Source of the DNA: Candidatus Latescibacterota bacterium
GTDB taxonomy: Bacteria; Latescibacterota; UBA2968; UBA8231
NCBI GenBank assembly: GCA_022819745.1
Contig: JAJEGS010000036.1
Coordinates: 1 to 64,000 of the forward strand
DNA length: 64,000 nt
Direction of reading: 5' to 3'
Shown here: positions 60,663 to 64,000 of the stretch, piece by piece
How positions within the stretch are numbered: position 1 is the first letter of the stretch
Layout of the letters: each line of letters starts with the position of its first letter
The notes under the pieces: generated by a model
Told to the model about the DNA's origin: nothing
The model's database searches: none
Seen by the model: only the letters and a program-made list of their open reading frames with translations
Made by a program: the position numbers and the translations under genes

Positions 60663-62950
60663 GCCGCTGCTTCCGCGTCCTGTGCTTGGCTGGCCTTTGC
60701 CTCGGCTGCCAAGCCCCGCCCGAGGCCGAAAGCGACCGCGTCTATGCCGAGGCCCTGAGCCTGCTGCACCAGGGGCGGTTCTCCGAGTCCGAGGCCCTCT
60801 TCCGGCGCGTCGTCAGCTTGGCACCCGACAGCGCGATTGCCCAAATCCGCATCGGCGAAGCCATGATCCGCCAAGGCCGCTGGCAGCGCGCGGGCCGCCT
60901 GCTCGACGAGTTGCCGACACCAGTGCGCCAGCGACCCGAAGCCCGTCTGCTCGAAGCCCGTCTGCTGGCCTTTGGCGGTTTTGCCCGCGAAGCCGAACTC
61001 GCCGTCGATGAAATCCTCGATGAATACCCCAACTCGCTCGACGGCCGCCTGCTGCTGGCTGAGCTGTACTTACAGGCCGCTGCCACCATGAACCTCGAGC
61101 GAGCCACGGCCCTGTGCAGCGAAGCACTAGCCGCCCAACCCCAGCGACGCGACGCGCATTACCTGTTGCTCCAAGCCACGATGCGCCTCGGTCGTTTTCC
61201 CGCAGCCTTGGAACGCAGCCGCTCGTTGCTCGACGCCTATCCAGACGATGGACACGCCTATCTCTTGGCTGGCACCGCGGCTTTCTGGGCGGGGGACGAC
61301 CGCGCGTGGCCTTGGCTCGAAAAAGCGGTCGATCTGTTGGAGTCGCTCGACCGCCTAGAGGCTCTGTGGCTGCTCAAGCTGACCCACGAGCGGCAGAGCG
61401 AAGATGCACCGGCGCTGCTGCCGCGCTATCGCTTTCCCCTGCGCGCCTCCGTGCCAACAGCGACCGACTTGCGCTTTGTCGATGTGGCCGCGCACGTCGG
61501 CGTGGCCAAGAAAGATCGCGGCCGCGGCAGTGCTTGGCTCGATTTTGACGGCGACGGCGACTTTGATCTGTTCAGCGTTGGCATCCAAGTCGAACACTCG
61601 CTCTACCGCAACGACGGCGGCCAATTCCGCGATGTCGCCCAAGCGGCTGGACTAGCTGACGTGCGCGGCGGTTGGGCCGCGGCGAGTGCGGACTTTGACA
61701 ACGACGGCGACGACGACCTCTTTGTCAGCCGCGACGCCTGGGAGGGCCGGGCCCCCAACTCATTGTACCGAAACGACTCGGGCACATTCATCGACCTGGG
61801 GCGCGCCGCGGGCCTAGCCGATTCCAGCGACAGCTTTACGGCCGCTTGGCTCGACTTCGACCGCGACGGATACCTCGATTTGTACGTGGCCAACGGCGTC
61901 ACGGGTACGGGCGAGCCAAACGCCCTCCTGCACAATCGGCAGAACGGTGCGTTCCTCGACGTGGCGGTCGCCGCCGCAGTCGCCGACTCGGGCAAGACCA
62001 TCGGCACGGCTGCTGGCGACTTCGACGGCGATGGCTGGACCGACTTATACGCGGTCAACATCGGCCAGCTCAACCGCCTCTATCGCAACCTCGGCGATGG
62101 CACCTTTGTCGATGTGGCCGAGCGCGCTGGAGTCCTTTTTCCAGTGGAAGGCGGGTACGTGGCGTTCTTTTTTGATCTTGACAACGACGGTCATCTCGAC
62201 CTATTTGCTTCAACTATGAGCGCCTTTCCCGATGTCCTCAACAGCATGGTCACCGGTGAGGCCATAGAGCCGAACCGGCCCTTTCTCTATCGCAACCTCG
62301 GCGACGGCACCTTTGCCGACATCGCGGTCGCTGCGGGACTCAAGCGCTCTTTCGGCAGTATGGGCGCGGGCCTTGGCGATCTAGACAACGACGGCTTCGT
62401 CGATATCTATCTGGCCAACGGCGGTCCGCAAATGGCCCGCCTCGAACCCAACGCGCTCTACCGCAACCTCGGCGACGGCACTTTCGCCGACATCACGGCC
62501 ACTGCGGGCACCGGCAGCCTCGGCAAGGGCCACGGGGCCACCTTCGCCGACTTCGATCAAGACGGCGACTTAGACCTCTACGCCGGCTTGGGCGGCCACT
62601 ACGACGCCGATACGTGGGACAATGCGCTCTACCGCAACGACGGCCCGGTGCAGCACTACCTATCCATCGAACTCGTGGGCGCGCAGACCAATCGCAGCGC
62701 CATCGGTGCGCGCGTGGCCGCCTTTGCCGCCGGCCGCGCCATTCGCGCTCAGCGCCAGAGCGGCTTTGGCTTCGGCAGCAGCAACGAGCCGCTCCTGCAC
62801 CTCGGGCTGGGGTCGGCTACTCGCGTCGATAGCCTGCACGTGCTCTGGCCCGGCCAGCCCCCACAGCGCTTCTTTGACCTGCCCGTCGATTGCCGCATCC
62901 GCATCGCACAACGCGAGGCGCACTACCAGATGCTCAGGAGGCCACCATGA
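60659..62950 (+). CDS. CRTAC1/FG-GAP repeat lipoprotein with N-terminal TPRs and ASPIC/UnbV domain
   Basis: The 763-residue protein has a lipobox LCLGC (C17), TPR-like repeats to about residue 250, then seven-bladed FG-GAP/VCBS repeats marked by calcium-binding loops such as DFDGDGDFDLF and DFDQDGDLDLY. A C-terminal ASPIC/UnbV domain (FGSSNEPLLHLGLGSA) follows. Such proteins are surface-exposed in diderm bacteria; roles in adhesion or extracellular enzyme complexes are inferred. The GTG start at 60659 overlaps the TPR stop (GTGA). Confidence 0.88.
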   Translation: MSRCFRVLCLAGLCLGCQAPPEAESDRVYAEALSLLHQGRFSESEALFRRVVSLAPDSAIAQIRIGEAMIRQGRWQRAGRLLDELPTPVRQRPEARLLEARLLAFGGFAREAELAVDEILDEYPNSLDGRLLLAELYLQAAATMNLERATALCSEALAAQPQRRDAHYLLLQATMRLGRFPAALERSRSLLDAYPDDGHAYLLAGTAAFWAGDDRAWPWLEKAVDLLESLDRLEALWLLKLTHERQSEDAPALLPRYRFPLRASVPTATDLRFVDVAAHVGVAKKDRGRGSAWLDFDGDGDFDLFSVGIQVEHSLYRNDGGQFRDVAQAAGLADVRGGWAAASADFDNDGDDDLFVSRDAWEGRAPNSLYRNDSGTFIDLGRAAGLADSSDSFTAAWLDFDRDGYLDLYVANGVTGTGEPNALLHNRQNGAFLDVAVAAAVADSGKTIGTAAGDFDGDGWTDLYAVNIGQLNRLYRNLGDGTFVDVAERAGVLFPVEGGYVAFFFDLDNDGHLDLFASTMSAFPDVLNSMVTGEAIEPNRPFLYRNLGDGTFADIAVAAGLKRSFGSMGAGLGDLDNDGFVDIYLANGGPQMARLEPNALYRNLGDGTFADITATAGTGSLGKGHGATFADFDQDGDLDLYAGLGGHYDADTWDNALYRNDGPVQHYLSIELVGAQTNRSAIGARVAAFAAGRAIRAQRQSGFGFGSSNEPLLHLGLGSATRVDSLHVLWPGQPPQRFFDLPVDCRIRIAQREAHYQMLRRPP

Positions 62951-64000
62951 AACTCTTAGCGTTTCTCGTCCTCTGCTTGGCACCGCTGATCTCAGCCGAC
63001 GCCCAAAAGGGCCACCGCGTCACTAGCCGCTCGGTAGTGGTCAACAGGGCCGCGCACTGGCAAAATTGGCAGCTCCCCACCCACGCCGTGCAGGTGTCGC
63101 CGGACGGCACAGTCCAGCCGCACTTTTTTCGCGAGCACTTCAATTTGCTCGATGATTTAGCAACCTACACCCGTCCCATTATCGATCTGCGTCGCCGCAG
63201 CAACCAGACCGCCATCCTCAACATCGATAGCACCCAGACCCGCGACGTGAAAGGCGAGATCATCGCCGACCGCAAGGGCAACCCCATTTACTCCTATTTC
63301 TTTCGCCCGGGCATCAGCCGCGTCGGCTCAAATGCGGCGGCCGCCGCCAACATCCTCGACGACGATCCAACCACCTTCTGGGAACCCGATCCGCAGGCAC
63401 CGATCGACGACTGGTGGATTGAAATAGATTTGGGCCGCGTCGTAGCGGTTGATTCCCTCGTCATCCACTTCGTCGAGGAAGAGTTGGGCGATCCCTTCTT
63501 CCAGTTCCGCGTCCTCGCCGCACCCGACCAAGAGCCGGTGTGGGAAAACGCCGACAAAATCACCTTTGAACGCGTCGCCAACACCAAGGCTCCCAACCGC
63601 GAGCAGCGCACCTTTCGCATCGGTCTCGAACAGCTCAAAGCCGACCCCAACTGGCAGGGCAAGCTGGTGGAGACCATCCGCATCGTGGTCAGCGATACCC
63701 GTGGCCAGCGCGGCGAGCGCATCAGCGAAGAGGAGTGGCAAGCCCTGCCAGCCGACGAGCGCGGCGCGATCGTCTATTTTATCCGCGACGAACAGGGCTT
63801 TGAAGAGCCAGTCGAGCGCGCCGTCTATGAAAGCCTCGATGCCCAGCGCCAAGGCCGCTTGGATTACTACCGGCGCGAGCGGCCGCGTCTAGCCGGAATC
63901 GAGGTATACGGATTTGGCGACAACATCAGCGGCGGCTTGGTGGCCGGCGGCGGCAACCTCAATCTGACGGGTGACGGTTTCCTGCCGGGGCCGGCTTTTG
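62947..64000 (+). CDS. Secreted protein with F5/8-type C (discoidin) domain, 3' end cut
   Basis: The start overlaps the previous stop (ATGA) and is preceded by GGAGG. The visible 351 residues begin with a signal peptide (LLAFLVLCLAPLISADAQ). An F5/8C-like domain is seen around FFRPGISRVGSNAAAAANIL, DDDPTTFWEPDPQ and WWIEIDLGRVVAVDSLVIHF, which bind carbohydrates. The reading frame is open to the window edge. It is the last visible gene of the parvulin-TPR-CRTAC1 operon and is probably exported to the surface. Confidence 0.82.
   Translation, partial: MKLLAFLVLCLAPLISADAQKGHRVTSRSVVVNRAAHWQNWQLPTHAVQVSPDGTVQPHFFREHFNLLDDLATYTRPIIDLRRRSNQTAILNIDSTQTRDVKGEIIADRKGNPIYSYFFRPGISRVGSNAAAAANILDDDPTTFWEPDPQAPIDDWWIEIDLGRVVAVDSLVIHFVEEELGDPFFQFRVLAAPDQEPVWENADKITFERVANTKAPNREQRTFRIGLEQLKADPNWQGKLVETIRIVVSDTRGQRGERISEEEWQALPADERGAIVYFIRDEQGFEEPVERAVYESLDAQRQGRLDYYRRERPRLAGIEVYGFGDNISGGLVAGGGNLNLTGDGFLPGPAF

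Noticed and set aside
1..64000. CRISPR arrays
   Set aside because: No regularly spaced repeats with unique spacers were seen; the repeats found are isolated palindromes or AT-rich words.

Overview
The window is a GC-rich, densely coded bacterial chromosome segment without rRNA, integrase, transposase or CRISPR array. Its gene mix is typical of environmental, Gram-negative-type lineages of the Latescibacterota/Poribacteria/Planctomycetota kind. That mix comprises a Gfo/Idh/MocA oxidoreductase, an enolase-superfamily enzyme, a DUF2961 (GH172-like) protein, a PIG-L deacetylase, a DUF6785-type membrane protein, a CBM9/DUF5916 outer-membrane protein, CRTAC1/FG-GAP proteins and many lipoproteins. 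I infer a Latescibacterota-like or related uncultured bacterium with low to moderate confidence; no phylogenetic marker in the window settles it.

Layout. 0-5 kb: a Trm112-like gene, then a leftward housekeeping unit PFK - pgk - tpiA - secG - tRNA-Leu(GAG) closed by a clear rho-independent terminator, plus a ComF protein. 5-11 kb: an M16 protease, tRNA-Met, an oxidoreductase and a probable alpha/alpha-toroid protein. 11-14.3 kb: a decayed stretch with an XRE/cyclase-like regulator, a threonine synthase fragment with a nonsense codon, an O-methyltransferase and two broken ABC-2 permeases. 14.3-30.2 kb: an outer-membrane CBM9/DUF5916 protein, a three-gene ABC-2 exporter, sugar-acid and glycan metabolism genes, nth, a Tat-type sulfite-oxidase-like enzyme, PIG-L, a trypsin-like lipoprotein and a sugar ABC importer.

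30.2-51.5 kb is a defence island. Its skeleton is a three-part predicted anti-phage system: a SNF2 helicase with DUF3883 (broken by a frameshift), a DUF1156 adenine methyltransferase and a DUF499 ATPase. Between these core genes sit other defence modules: an AAA-PD-(D/E)XK protein, a zeta-like toxin with its small partner, a two-gene short prokaryotic Argonaute system (TIR-APAZ plus short Ago, SPARTA-like), an AAA ATPase plus TOPRIM-like pair flanked by a duplicated methyltransferase 5' end, BrnT with a fused antitoxin-like partner, an orphan HigA, an MNT/HEPN pair and a second AAA ATPase. Many of these genes overlap by 1-20 bases, so they are probably translated together. The duplicated methyltransferase start records at least one module acquisition.

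51.5-64 kb returns to ordinary genes: a TIM-barrel-like protein, a D-cysteine desulfhydrase/ACC-deaminase family enzyme, an SGNH/GDSL protein, a DUF6785-type membrane protein, and a lipoprotein operon (parvulin - TPR - CRTAC1 - F5/8C) that runs off the end. Three families of short repeats (GTAGGGGCGA palindromes, AATTAGGAATTA repeats and in-frame GCCGAAGTC elements in the TPR gene) occur in the non-island part.
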